Shown: piece by piece, positions 1 to 8,383 of the stretch | Layout of the letters: the number at the start of each line of letters is the position of its first letter | Numbering within the stretch: the first letter of the stretch is position 1 | Assembly: GCA_030537815.1 (NCBI GenBank) | Contig: JAUNVF010000019.1 | Span: 1-42,843 of the forward strand | Origin: Tissierellia bacterium | GTDB lineage: Bacteria; Bacillota; Clostridia; Tissierellales; Peptoniphilaceae | Reading direction: 5' to 3' | Length of the DNA stretch: 42,843 bases | Made by a program: the position numbers and the translations under genes | Notes under the pieces: model-generated | Databases searched by the model: none | What the model was told of the DNA's origin: nothing | Seen by the model: the letters and a program-made list of their open reading frames with translations, nothing else

Positions 1-77
<77 letters not shown>

Positions 78-93
78 TTTGAATATTGAATAG

Positions 94-129
94 AAAAAAT
101 GCATATCGGCTTGACCTATGCATTTTTTT
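94..129 (+). terminator. Rho-independent terminator of the tRNA
   Basis: A perfect 12-bp inverted repeat (94-105 with 117-128) has an 11-base loop. The 3' arm ends in seven T (123-129). It follows the tRNA by 16 bases and lies immediately upstream of the ribosome binding site of the next gene. Confidence 0.85.
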
Positions 130-147
130 ATATATCAGGAGGGAAAT

Positions 148-786
148 ATGGGAAATAGACAAAAGAAAAAGCCGTTTTATAAGGAAAAATGGTTTTTGGT
201 AGTAATTGGTTTATTATTTGTATTCTTTATTTTTAAGGCTTTGGGATCGGGAAAAGATGAAGATATTGTTGAGATTGAAGCTCCAAAAATAGAGAATAAA
301 GAAAAGAAAATTGAAATTAATGAAGCGGAAGAAGAATCGGCTGATATTCAAGAGCAGGAGGAATCCCTTGAATATGATATATCTACTGAAGATACGGGAG
401 AAGCTGAAGAGGTGGAGATAGAATTACCCGATAAGGATACTGAAGTTGTGGACAGCTCTAATCCACTGGATCAGATAGGTTATTCTGTGTTCGATGTAAA
501 AGATGATGACGGAAATATTATCGGAAAAAGAGGGGCTTTATTTATTGAGAGGGGAGAATTGATTGCTCTTTCTCCAAAACAAATAAATGATTTCTTACTT
601 AATTCGATTATGCCTGAGGGATTTAATTATTTTACATTTATATTTACCGATAAGAATAATAAGGAAGGCGTGCTCGTTCATTCTTCCGATTCGGCAACTT
701 ATGGAAAGATAAATGAAGAAGGAGCAATAGTAAAGTCTAAGATCAATTTAATTTACAAAGATGGAGAATATAAAATATTGAGATAG
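148..786 (+). CDS. Membrane-anchored protein with acidic stalk, unknown function
   Basis: I do not recognise a family. The 212-residue product has a basic N-terminus (about residues 1-14), one hydrophobic segment (about 16-34), and a very Glu/Asp-rich linker (about 40-108). A compact C-terminal part of about 100 residues contains a strand-rich stretch followed by a Lys/Tyr-rich end. This layout suggests a single-pass protein (N-in) displaying a small domain outside the membrane. The start chosen is ATG 148, because AGGAGGG at 138-144 sits just upstream. An in-frame ATG at 118 lies inside the tRNA terminator and has no binding site. Only 18 bases separate that terminator from the start, so no independent promoter is obvious and transcription may come by read-through. 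A strong terminator follows. Confidence 0.8.
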   Translation: MGNRQKKKPFYKEKWFLVVIGLLFVFFIFKALGSGKDEDIVEIEAPKIENKEKKIEINEAEEESADIQEQEESLEYDISTEDTGEAEEVEIELPDKDTEVVDSSNPLDQIGYSVFDVKDDDGNIIGKRGALFIERGELIALSPKQINDFLLNSIMPEGFNYFTFIFTDKNNKEGVLVHSSDSATYGKINEEGAIVKSKINLIYKDGEYKILR

Positions 787-805
787 CATTTCTCTGATTT
801 AAAAT

Positions 806-828
806 GACTGGCTAGCCCAGTCTTTTTT
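806..828 (+). terminator. Rho-independent terminator
   Basis: Six-base-pair GC-rich stem GACTGG (806-811) with CCAGTC (817-822), five-base loop, followed by six T. It ends the transcript of the membrane-anchored acidic protein. Confidence 0.85.
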
Positions 829-857
829 ATTATATGCTTAATGCTTTTGATTCAATC

Positions 858-866
858 TGCTATAAT
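858..866 (+). promoter_or_regulatory. Extended -10 promoter of the solute-binding lipoprotein gene
   Basis: TGCTATAAT is a perfect extended -10 element 18 bases upstream of the start codon. No good -35 hexamer is found at 16-18 bases spacing, as is usual for extended -10 promoters. It follows the terminator at 806-828, so a new transcript must start here. Confidence 0.55.
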
Positions 867-884
867 ATTTTATAGGAGGAATTT

Positions 885-2231
885 ATGAATAAATTTAGAA
901 TTGTTTTGATTTTATCTGTTTTATTACTGACTTCATGTAGTAATTCTCAGGAATTAGTGGACGATTCCCAAAAAGAACAGCTAACTGAAGAAATTGCAGT
1001 TAATGATGAAGTAGATGAGGTAGAAAAAGAATTAGCAGATGATGAGAGCTCTCCTGAAATTGATGAGGAATTGCCAGAGGATATCGAGATGCCCGACTCT
1101 GAAATCATAATCTGGCATATATTCTCAGATGAAATCGAAGAGGAGCTTCAAAGAATTGTCGAGAATTACAATTCAAAGGAGAATGGTATAATTGTTGAGG
1201 CTGTAAGTAAGGAATCTAAGGACTTACAGATGGCTTTAAAGGACGGACATTCCAATTTTGCAAAGATAGATATGATGATAGACTTTCCTTTCATGCTCGA
1301 AGAGGGATTTTTAAATGATTCTTTTACTGATTTAAGCAGATATATTGAAGATGAGAGCATTGGTATTTCGAATTTTGATTCCCTAGTAGAAAAAAATATA
1401 AAGAATGAGATGTCTCAAAAGGGAGGAATTTACAATTTCCCATTGTCTAGAACAGGAAATATCATTTACTATAATAAGACATTATTGGATTCACTGAATC
1501 TTAAAATGCCGAGTAATTGGGATGAGCTTGAATTGACTTCAAAGGAGATAATGGCAAAAACCGGAAAACCGGCATTTGGAACTGAGTCGGCAATTGAATT
1601 TATCGATTCATATTTAAATTCATATTCGGATATATATATCGACGATAAATTAAATGTCAATTCAGCGGAAAGCCTCGAAGCATTAAATCGCCTCAAATCT
1701 AATTTTAAAGAAAATCTTTATATTTTCAATACTGATGACGGAAGTCTTTTAGGTGCATTTGAAACGGGAGAAATTGCTTTTTATATGGCATCTTCATATT
1801 ATTCGGATATCATTAATCACGAGGACGGCGGATTTGAAATAGGATATTCGGCGATGCCATCGAATCCTAAAAAGCCTTATAAATTAATGGTCGGGCCTTC
1901 GATATTCGTATTGAACAGCGATGAATCAAGGCAGAGGGCTTCTTTCGATTTTATTAAGTATATGGTTGAAGAGGGAAGTATTCCTTTTTCTAAATTATAT
2001 GGGGGAGCTGTTCCATACAAATTAGAAGACAATGATGAATATATAGAATACAATCAAGATCCTGTAATTAAAGTATTGAATGATATGCAAAAAGACGCAG
2101 GATATATACCGATGATTCCGGGAATTATCGATTCGAGATTCTATTTTAATGAAATCATGAATGCGATTTTGGATCAAGATATGGACTTGAAATCAGCTAT
2201 AGAGGGTATACAGGCTGAAATCGACAAATAA
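885..2231 (+). CDS. Extracellular solute-binding lipoprotein, ABC sugar-type (family 1)
   Basis: The 448-residue product has a lipoprotein signal peptide with lipobox LTSC, giving lipidated Cys18. An acidic linker runs to about residue 75. The rest has the periplasmic-binding-protein fold order of the maltose/sn-glycerol-3-phosphate type. It opens with a strand ending in the pattern IIIWHIFSDE, then ENYNSK, and later IIYYNKTLLDSL followed by PSNWDEL, a hallmark region of family 1 solute-binding proteins. Such proteins capture sugars or sugar conjugates outside the membrane for an ABC importer. No permease or ATPase gene adjoins it, so its transporter partner must be elsewhere, or it may act as a free-standing receptor. 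The start is supported by TAGGAGG at 873-879. It is followed after 79 bases by another lipoprotein gene. Confidence 0.85.
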   Translation: MNKFRIVLILSVLLLTSCSNSQELVDDSQKEQLTEEIAVNDEVDEVEKELADDESSPEIDEELPEDIEMPDSEIIIWHIFSDEIEEELQRIVENYNSKENGIIVEAVSKESKDLQMALKDGHSNFAKIDMMIDFPFMLEEGFLNDSFTDLSRYIEDESIGISNFDSLVEKNIKNEMSQKGGIYNFPLSRTGNIIYYNKTLLDSLNLKMPSNWDELELTSKEIMAKTGKPAFGTESAIEFIDSYLNSYSDIYIDDKLNVNSAESLEALNRLKSNFKENLYIFNTDDGSLLGAFETGEIAFYMASSYYSDIINHEDGGFEIGYSAMPSNPKKPYKLMVGPSIFVLNSDESRQRASFDFIKYMVEEGSIPFSKLYGGAVPYKLEDNDEYIEYNQDPVIKVLNDMQKDAGYIPMIPGIIDSRFYFNEIMNAILDQDMDLKSAIEGIQAEIDK

Positions 2232-2310
2232 TTAAGATATAAATTTAAGATGATATTTGTTGAGATAATTAGATTTATACCGCCTAAAAAAAGACGGAGG
2301 AGTTGATATT

Positions 2311-3369
2311 ATGAAGAATTTCCTTATTATTTTGGCCATTGTCTTATCGCTGTCTTCTGTATCATGTTCTAATTATAAAAAAGATGATTCGGATTCAGCT
2401 AAAGAAATAAAGATCGATTTAAAGAAAAAGACTATTGGGACTAAAAAGATGGGTCTGGGCTATAAATCCCGTTCTAAAAGCAGAGAATTGGAAGAAGATA
2501 AAGAGGAAGCTGTGGATTTTTCCATTGCTGTCGCTGCGATTGGAATGGATGATGAAGGGAAGATTACAAGCATTTCGATAGATGATGTCAGTAGAATGGT
2601 CGATAGCGATATTGATTCCGAGAAATCTAAATCTTTAAATGAGGAATATAGGACAAAGAAGGAAGCGGGCAATGAATATGGAATGAAGGAATACTCGGGA
2701 ATTGGAAGGGAATGGCATGAGCAGATAAAGTCATTTGAAGATTGGATGATGGGAAAAAAGATTGAAGATGTCTTGAATATGGAATATAAAGAGGGAGAGA
2801 ACGGCAAAAAAATTCCCGACGATGTCGACCTCGTTTCATCTGTCACCATAGATGTCGGGAGATATTTAGATGCGATTGAAAATGCGTCGATAAATGCCGA
2901 GGAAATAAAATCAGCCTCTAAAATCGGATTGGGAATTTTATCTGAAATAGAGTCATCAGATGAGGACAATTTAAAATTGAGAGGTTTGGAAACTTCTTTT
3001 GCCGCTGTGGCATTGGATAGCGAGGGAAAGATAGTAAAGTCTTTGATAGATGTGATCGACAAGAAATATTTATTTGATGATGAGGGAGAGCTTGAGAGCG
3101 ATGTCGATGAAGAATTGAAGTCTAAAAAATCACTCGGCGACTCATATGGCTTAAAGGAGTATTCAGGTATAAAAAGGGAATGGTATGAGCAGATTGGAGA
3201 TTTCAGCGAATGGACAAGGGGAAGAACGGCTGATGAGATTAAGGGTATCAAGATGGCGAAAGTAAAGGATAAATCTGTACCCAGGGATACTGACCTGATT
3301 TCTTCTGTTACCATATCTATCTCAAATATTCAGAAAGCTTTATTAAAAGCCATCGAAAATTCAAAGTAA
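2311..3369 (+). CDS. Lipoprotein with two FMN-binding-like repeats, PplA-like (putative extracellular flavin electron carrier)
   Basis: The 352-residue product has a signal peptide with lipobox SVSC (lipid on Cys19). Two repeats follow, about 66-195 and 226-350. Each has a strand with D(D/S)EGKI, then EYG(M/L)KEYSGI and (H/Y)EQI, and ends in DL(V/I)SSVTI. That last block has the spacing of the flavin-attachment motif recognised by ApbE enzymes (D, then S at +3 and T at +6). This makes Thr179 (with Asp173 and Ser176) and Thr334 (with Asp328 and Ser331) the predicted FMN-linked residues. The same arrangement of two FMN-binding domains on a lipoprotein is known for PplA, the extracellular electron transfer flavoprotein of Listeria. 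The family match is from memory of motifs, so it is moderately sure. An ApbE lipoprotein is encoded at 7247. The gene is 11 bases from cardiolipin synthase and probably cotranscribed. The ribosome binding site is CGGAGGAG at 2295-2302. Confidence 0.7.
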   Translation: MKNFLIILAIVLSLSSVSCSNYKKDDSDSAKEIKIDLKKKTIGTKKMGLGYKSRSKSRELEEDKEEAVDFSIAVAAIGMDDEGKITSISIDDVSRMVDSDIDSEKSKSLNEEYRTKKEAGNEYGMKEYSGIGREWHEQIKSFEDWMMGKKIEDVLNMEYKEGENGKKIPDDVDLVSSVTIDVGRYLDAIENASINAEEIKSASKIGLGILSEIESSDEDNLKLRGLETSFAAVALDSEGKIVKSLIDVIDKKYLFDDEGELESDVDEELKSKKSLGDSYGLKEYSGIKREWYEQIGDFSEWTRGRTADEIKGIKMAKVKDKSVPRDTDLISSVTISISNIQKALLKAIENSK

Positions 3370-3380
3370 AGGGTGATTTT

Positions 3381-4904
3381 ATGGAAAAGTTTAAGGAAAT
3401 AGCATTTAGCAAAATTCCTATAATTGTTTTACTGATTTTAGTTCAAGTAGTATGGTTTTTCTTGTTTTTTGAAAAACTTAGAAAGCATTATGCATGGGTG
3501 GGTACATTTTTTGCACTTTTGAGCATTATAATGTTTCTTGCAATCATCATGTCGGATCAGAATCCGTCGTATAAGATAAGCTGGATTGTAATTATAGGAT
3601 TGGTCCCTTTACTTGGCGGTCTTTTGTATTTGGTATTTGGCAATAAAAGGCCGTCTGCAAGATTGAGGAAAAAAATAAATAAATCAAAGAGAAATTTGGC
3701 AGATTATTATTTTCAGGATCAAAAGATATTGGAAAAATTACCGGACAGAAAAAGGACTACCTCAAATTATATATTAAATACAGGGGGATATCCCGTATAC
3801 GACAATACTTCGGTCAAGTATTTTAAGGTCGGCGAACAGATGTATGCCTCTATGCTTGAGGATTTGAAGAAGGCGAAGAGTTTCATATTTTTTGAGTACT
3901 TTATAGTTGCCGAGAGCAGTATGTGGGAGGGAATAAAGGAAATTCTCCTGCAAAAAGCGGAAGAAGGTCTTGAAATCAGGGTAATGTATGATGATATGGG
4001 CTGTATGGGAGTGCTTCCTAAAAATTTAAAGAAGGATTTAACAGCTGCAGGAATTAAAGTCATGGCTTTTAATCCATTGGTTCCATTTATGTCTTTAGTA
4101 ATGAATAATAGAGACCATAGAAAAATACTAGTGATCGACGGAGATATAGGATATACCGGCGGAATAAATATAGCGGATGAGTATATAAATGTAAACCCGC
4201 CTTATGGACATTGGAAAGATACAGGAATTAAACTTCAAGGCGAAGCCGTAAATAATTTAACGGCCATGTTTCTGAGCATATGGAATGCTTATGATTCCGA
4301 AGAATTGGAAAGCGAGAGATATATTTGTTCAGGATTGATCGAGGAAAATTCTGAATACAAGGGATTTGTCCAGCCATTTTCTGATTCTCCTCTCGATAAT
4401 GAGACATTGAGTGAGAATATATATATGGATATAATTTGGCAGGCAAAAGACTATGTATATATATTTACGCCTTATTTAATTATTGACAATGAGATGACGA
4501 TTGCATTGTCAATGGCTGCAAAGAGAGGTGTTGATGTAAGGATAGTAGTGCCGGGAATTCCGGATAAGAAAATCATATACCAATTGACGCAATCATATTT
4601 TAAACCTCTCATGAGAGCGGGAGTTAAAATTTATTTATATACTCCTGGATTCATACATGCAAAAAGTTATATATCAGATGATGAGATAGCTGTAGTTGGA
4701 ACGATAAATATGGATTACAGATCTCTTTACCTCCATTTTGAATGTGGTGTTTTGATGATGGATACTCCTTGTATAAAGGATATTAAAAAAGATTATTTTG
4801 AAGTATTTGAAGAAAGTAAATTACTAGAATTAGATGATTTAAAGCAGGGAAGGATGGAAGATTTACTGAGAGCTACATTGAGAGTCGTAAGCCCATTATT
4901 ATAA
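3381..4904 (+). CDS. cls: Cardiolipin synthase (phospholipase D superfamily)
   Basis: This membrane enzyme joins two phosphatidylglycerol molecules into cardiolipin plus glycerol. The 507-residue protein has hydrophobic segments at about 11-31, 36-57 and 67-86. The first two are the usual N-terminal helices of bacterial Cls. Two HKD (HxKxxxxD) catalytic motifs follow: His246 in HRKILVIDGD, with GGINIADEY behind it, and His426 in HAKSYISDD, with VVGTINMDYRS behind it. Length and order match the ClsA/Cls type. It lies 11 bases after the FMN-binding-like lipoprotein gene, with AAAGGGTGA as ribosome binding site, and is the last gene before a strong hairpin. Confidence 0.93.
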   Translation: MEKFKEIAFSKIPIIVLLILVQVVWFFLFFEKLRKHYAWVGTFFALLSIIMFLAIIMSDQNPSYKISWIVIIGLVPLLGGLLYLVFGNKRPSARLRKKINKSKRNLADYYFQDQKILEKLPDRKRTTSNYILNTGGYPVYDNTSVKYFKVGEQMYASMLEDLKKAKSFIFFEYFIVAESSMWEGIKEILLQKAEEGLEIRVMYDDMGCMGVLPKNLKKDLTAAGIKVMAFNPLVPFMSLVMNNRDHRKILVIDGDIGYTGGINIADEYINVNPPYGHWKDTGIKLQGEAVNNLTAMFLSIWNAYDSEELESERYICSGLIEENSEYKGFVQPFSDSPLDNETLSENIYMDIIWQAKDYVYIFTPYLIIDNEMTIALSMAAKRGVDVRIVVPGIPDKKIIYQLTQSYFKPLMRAGVKIYLYTPGFIHAKSYISDDEIAVVGTINMDYRSLYLHFECGVLMMDTPCIKDIKKDYFEVFEESKLLELDDLKQGRMEDLLRATLRVVSPLL

Positions 4905-4916
4905 TCGTATTTTCAA

Positions 4917-4959
4917 ATACTGACCCCCTAAATCCATGCCGGATTTAGGGGGTCAGTAT
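4917..4959. terminator. Bidirectional terminator between cls and the stress-protein gene
   Basis: A perfect 19-bp inverted repeat (4917-4935 with 4941-4959) has a five-base loop and a run of five C facing five G. It lies between convergent genes. The flanks are A/T-rich, but the T-tract is imperfect on both sides. It is the longest and most stable hairpin in the window. Confidence 0.75.
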
Positions 4960-4978
4960 ATTTTATAGATTTTTATAT

Positions 4979-5845
4979 TTATTTTATGACCAGCACAGAT
5001 CTTTTAGTATGATGTATGACGGCATTTGAGACAGATCCCATAAATGCTCTGGAAATAGCACCCTTTCCTTTGGATCCGATTATGATTAAATTGTCTTCCT
5101 GTTCGTCTGCAGTCTCTAAAATCGCATCTGCGACATTTCCGATTTTAGTTTGCAAAATCATTTTATTTGGATAATCTTCTATGCTCTTTGCGTATTCGTT
5201 TAATAGATTTTCTGAATTTTTTGTCGAAATCGGATAATAATCCTGTACGACTCCAAAGTCGACTCCTCTTACATCGGGTACTTGTAGCTGAGTGATGACA
5301 TTTAATAATGTGAGTTCGCTATCGTATAATTTGCCTAGATCTGAAGCTATATAGGCAGCTCTTTTAGAATTTGTCGATCCGTCTACGGGAACGAGTATAT
5401 GTGAGAAATCATTATTATAATAAGCCTTAACGACTAAGGTAGATATTCTTGAAGAGTTTACAACCTTATTTGAAACACTTCCGAGGAAGGTTCTCTTTAA
5501 AGTTGTGAGACCTCTACTTCCTATTATTATCATCTCATAGCCTTCTTCAGACTCTGCCAAGATTTCATTGGCTATATTTCCTGTGGTTATTTTCTTTTCG
5601 AATTTAATATTTTTATCATTATAAGTATCGATGAGATTATCTAGCAAAACCCCTATATTTTCAGTATTTTGTTCGATTATCTCCGAAGTTGAAACTCCTA
5701 TATGATTATTGGTTAGAAATGTGTCGGAGTCGAGAATAGAAATTAAGGTTATAGAAGCACCTGTCTTTTCTGCCAAGTCGACAGCAGTCTTTAAAGCGAT
5801 TTCTGAGTTTATAGATCCGTCTACGGGAACTAAGTATTTTTTCAT
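4979..5845 (-). CDS. Universal stress protein, two tandem UspA domains
   Basis: The 288-residue product consists of two UspA domains, about 1-140 and 147-288. Each opens with a strand ending in PVDGS. Each closes with the ATP-binding signature GS(R/K)G followed by a GSVSN block (GSRGLTTLKRTFLGSVSN and GSKGKGAISRAFMGSVSN). Both copies keep the G-2x-G-9x-G(S) pattern of ATP-binding stress proteins. They are cytoplasmic and usually form dimers; the tandem form makes its own pseudo-dimer. The precise role is not known. It is monocistronic, with AAGGAGGG just upstream of the ATG and a good promoter at 5910-5938. It is convergent with cls. Confidence 0.93.
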   Translation of the reverse strand: MKKYLVPVDGSINSEIALKTAVDLAEKTGASITLISILDSDTFLTNNHIGVSTSEIIEQNTENIGVLLDNLIDTYNDKNIKFEKKITTGNIANEILAESEEGYEMIIIGSRGLTTLKRTFLGSVSNKVVNSSRISTLVVKAYYNNDFSHILVPVDGSTNSKRAAYIASDLGKLYDSELTLLNVITQLQVPDVRGVDFGVVQDYYPISTKNSENLLNEYAKSIEDYPNKMILQTKIGNVADAILETADEQEDNLIIIGSKGKGAISRAFMGSVSNAVIHHTKRSVLVIK

Positions 5846-5909
5846 TTTATCCCTCCTTAAAATATAAAATAATTAGATTAGATATTCATTAATCAATTAT
5901 ATATATCTT

Positions 5910-5938
5910 ATTATATTATTACCCCTTAAACTTAACAA
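5910..5938 (-). promoter_or_regulatory. Promoter of the universal stress protein gene
   Basis: On the minus strand TTGTTA (5938-5933), a 17-base spacer and TATAAT (5915-5910) form a near-consensus vegetative (sigma-A type) promoter, 65 bases upstream of the start codon. Confidence 0.65.
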
Positions 5939-5967
5939 ATAACAAGTAGGCAATTTTAATATAGAAA

Positions 5968-5994
5968 TTGTCAAAATAAGTTTTTTAATATAAT
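5968..5994 (+). promoter_or_regulatory. Possible promoter of nagA
   Basis: TTGTCA (5968-5973) and TATAAT (5989-5994) lie upstream of the GTG start. The spacer is only 15 bases, shorter than usual, and the region is AT-rich, so the call is tentative. Confidence 0.35.
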
Positions 5995-6035
5995 ATAAAG
6001 ATATGAATATGAAATGAAATCGGAAGGAGAAAAAA

Positions 6036-7172
6036 GTGAAAAATTTTGTATTAAAAGGCGATATCTTTTTAAAAGATGAAATAATAAAAGATGGATTTAT
6101 CGCCGTTGAAAATGGATTAATCAAAGAAATTACAGATGATTATGAGGGAGAATTCGAAGACCTATCGGGATATATTATTGCTCCCGGCCTTTTCGACACG
6201 CATATCCATGGATTCAAGGGATATGATATCATGGATTTGAGAGCGGAATCTATTAATGAGATATCGAAGGGAATAGTTACGACGGGAGTGACAAATTTTC
6301 TAGCAACGACTTTAACTGCTTCAAAGCGAGATCTCGATGAGGCTGTTAGACTTGTGGCAGATCATAAGGGACTAGAGGGAGCCATGCTGGAAGGTATATA
6401 TCTGGAAGGTCCGTTTTTTACAGAAAAGCATAAAGGGGCACAAAATACAGATTATATGATGCCTCCAAATGCCGAAAGAGTTAGGGAATTACAAGAGATA
6501 GCCAAGGGTATGATTGTAAAGATAGCCATCGCTCCAGAATACGAAAATTCACCGGAATTTATAAAAGAGATGAATCATATGGGAATAAGGGTATCTCTCG
6601 GACATAGCGACGCGACTTATAGGGAGGCGAAAAATGCCGTAGATGCAGGTGCGAGCATATTTGTTCACACTTATAATGGAATGAGTGGTCTTCACCATAG
6701 AAATCCGGGAATGGTCGGTGCTGCCATGTATCTCAAGAGGTCTTATTCAGAGTTGATATGCGATGGAAATCATGTTCATCCTGTTGCGGCCAAGATATTA
6801 ATGGATGTTAAGGGAAGAGATCATATAGCTTTGATAACCGATTGTATGATGGCGGGCGGAATGCCGGACGGAAAGTACAAGCTGGGAGAATTTGAAGTCG
6901 ATGTGACAGACGGCAGACCTACTCTTGAGGGGGGATCGCTTGCGGGTTCGGTACTAAAATTATCGAATGGCGTGAAGAATGTAGTCGATTGGGGAGCGGC
7001 TTCCATGCATGAAGCAATAAATATGGCAAGCCTTGTTCCGGCGATTTCAATGGGAATGGAAGATAGAATCGGATCTTTAGAAATTGGAAGAGATGCAAAT
7101 ATAATTGTGCTTGACAGATCCGTAAATCTATTGAGGACATATGTAAAATCTGAACTCTTATACAAGGCTTAG
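6036..7172 (+). CDS. nagA: N-acetylglucosamine-6-phosphate deacetylase
   Basis: This cytoplasmic enzyme removes acetate from GlcNAc-6-phosphate, giving glucosamine-6-phosphate for wall precursor synthesis or, via NagB, glycolysis. The 378-residue protein is an amidohydrolase-type TIM barrel with metal site HIHG (His56, His58), Glu124 in LEGPF, His190 in LGHSD, His211 in HTYNGMSGLHHR, and the catalytic Asp269 in ITDCMMAGG. Length is normal. The start is GTG 6036, placed by GGAAGGAG at 6022-6029. No nagB, GlcNAc transporter or regulator adjoins it, so it may serve recycling of peptidoglycan amino sugars. It is followed by a separate promoter for the apbE gene. Confidence 0.95.
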   Translation: MKNFVLKGDIFLKDEIIKDGFIAVENGLIKEITDDYEGEFEDLSGYIIAPGLFDTHIHGFKGYDIMDLRAESINEISKGIVTTGVTNFLATTLTASKRDLDEAVRLVADHKGLEGAMLEGIYLEGPFFTEKHKGAQNTDYMMPPNAERVRELQEIAKGMIVKIAIAPEYENSPEFIKEMNHMGIRVSLGHSDATYREAKNAVDAGASIFVHTYNGMSGLHHRNPGMVGAAMYLKRSYSELICDGNHVHPVAAKILMDVKGRDHIALITDCMMAGGMPDGKYKLGEFEVDVTDGRPTLEGGSLAGSVLKLSNGVKNVVDWGAASMHEAINMASLVPAISMGMEDRIGSLEIGRDANIIVLDRSVNLLRTYVKSELLYKA

Positions 7173-7190
7173 ATTGGTATTACCTTTGGA

Positions 7191-7219
7191 TTGTAAAAGA
7201 TTTAGATTTCTGTTATCAT
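7191..7219 (+). promoter_or_regulatory. Promoter of the apbE gene
   Basis: TTGTAA (7191-7196), a 17-base spacer and TATCAT (7214-7219), preceded by an extended -10 TG at 7211-7212. It lies 28 bases upstream of the start codon. Confidence 0.5.
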
Positions 7220-7246
7220 TTTATTAGCAATTCAAGGGAGGATTTT

Positions 7247-8347
7247 ATGAAGAGATTAATCACTTTAGTACTGAGTTTAAGCTTGATATTGACATCATGT
7301 TCAGGTCTAAATAAAGCTGAGAATGACAAGCCGGAAGAAAGAAAAAAATTTGAACACACATTTTTCGACACATTTGACACCATTATAAAATATGTCGAAT
7401 ATGATGAATCGGAAGAAGAATTTAACGAAAATAAGAAATTTGTCGAAGATGAATTTAGGAGACTTCATAAGATTTATGATAATTACAAATCATATGATGG
7501 GATAAATAATGTAAAGACTATAAATGAAAATGCAGGTAAAGGTCCGATAGAAGTCGACGAGGATCTTATCGACCTAATACGATTTTCTATAGACTGCTAT
7601 AAGAATATAAGCGACAAGACGAATATCGCTATGGGTTCCGTATTGGAAATCTGGAGCGATTATAGGGAGGAAGGTATCGAGGACCCAGATAAGGCGAAAA
7701 TACCTTCTCATAATGAATTGTCAGCTGCAAAAGAGCATATGGATATAGATAAGATTAAAATCGATAAAAAGAAAAAGACGGTAGAGCTTGAAGATCCGGA
7801 GATGAGACTTGATTTGGGTGCGACGGCAAAAGGTTATGCGACAGAACTGATTGCACAGAAATTGATTGAGAAGGGAGTCGACTCTGCAATAATAAGTGCT
7901 GGGGGAAATGTCAGAACAATTGGCAGACCTAAAGATGGAATGAGAGACGAATGGGGAATTGGAATTCAAAATCCCGACAATATCCTCGGAAAATCTGAAC
8001 TTACTGTTGCGGATGTCCTTTATGTTCACGATACTTCAGTCGTGACGAGTGGAGATTACCAGAGATTTTACACTGTAGATGGAAAGAATTACCATCATAT
8101 AATAGATCCGGAACAATTGATGCCGATGACATATTTTAGATCTGTTTCGGTAGTTACTGAAGATAGTGGAGTAGCGGATTTTCTCTCGACTGCAGCATTT
8201 TTATTGCCATTTGAAGAGAGCAAGAAGCTAATCGAGTCTTATAAGGGCGCAGAAGCCATGTGGATAATGAGCGACGACTCAATTGAAGCGACTGACAATT
8301 TATTGAAGATGATGAAGAGCAATGGAGCTACGAGCAAAGATGAGTAA
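7247..8347 (+). CDS. apbE: FAD:protein FMN transferase, ApbE family lipoprotein
   Basis: ApbE enzymes move FMN from FAD to a threonine of target flavoproteins outside the membrane. The 366-residue product has lipobox LTSC (lipid on Cys18). The fold signatures are FFDTFDTII (39-47), DLGATAKGYA (189-198), SAGGN (217-221), VTSGDYQRFY (266-275), HIIDP (284-288) and the metal-binding TEDSGVADFLSTA region (304-316). All are in the usual order and length for secreted ApbE. A likely target is the lipoprotein at 2311-3369, whose two repeats carry the D-xx-S-xx-T pattern. No Rnf or Nqr genes, the other common targets, are in view. Ribosome binding site is AAGGGAGG at 7234-7241. A terminator follows within 10 bases. 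Confidence 0.93.
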   Translation: MKRLITLVLSLSLILTSCSGLNKAENDKPEERKKFEHTFFDTFDTIIKYVEYDESEEEFNENKKFVEDEFRRLHKIYDNYKSYDGINNVKTINENAGKGPIEVDEDLIDLIRFSIDCYKNISDKTNIAMGSVLEIWSDYREEGIEDPDKAKIPSHNELSAAKEHMDIDKIKIDKKKKTVELEDPEMRLDLGATAKGYATELIAQKLIEKGVDSAIISAGGNVRTIGRPKDGMRDEWGIGIQNPDNILGKSELTVADVLYVHDTSVVTSGDYQRFYTVDGKNYHHIIDPEQLMPMTYFRSVSVVTEDSGVADFLSTAAFLLPFEESKKLIESYKGAEAMWIMSDDSIEATDNLLKMMKSNGATSKDE

Positions 8348-8352
8348 AATAA

Positions 8353-8383
8353 CCGGCTGTGGAAATCACAGCCGGCTATTTTT
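8353..8383. terminator. Bidirectional terminator between apbE and the DUF554 gene
   Basis: Nine-base-pair GC-rich stem CCGGCTGTG (8353-8361) with its complement (8367-8375), a five-base loop, and a T-rich tail on the plus strand. On the minus strand the stem is followed by TTATTTTAC. It lies between convergent genes. Confidence 0.85.

Noticed and set aside
2281-2302. CCGCC and CGG motif pair before the FMN-binding-like gene as a terminator
   Set aside because: Only three or four pairs would form and the right arm is the ribosome binding site region.
2460-3314. 284-codon open frame on the minus strand inside the FMN-binding-like lipoprotein gene
   Set aside because: It lies wholly antisense to a gene with a clear lipobox, internal repeats and a ribosome binding site. 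Its product is Ser/Ile/Phe-rich with no domain, as expected from mirrored Glu/Asp/Lys codons.
5897-6124. 75-codon minus-strand frame upstream of nagA
   Set aside because: Low-complexity Phe/Ile/Ser protein that crosses the nagA start and the promoter regions; no ribosome binding site.
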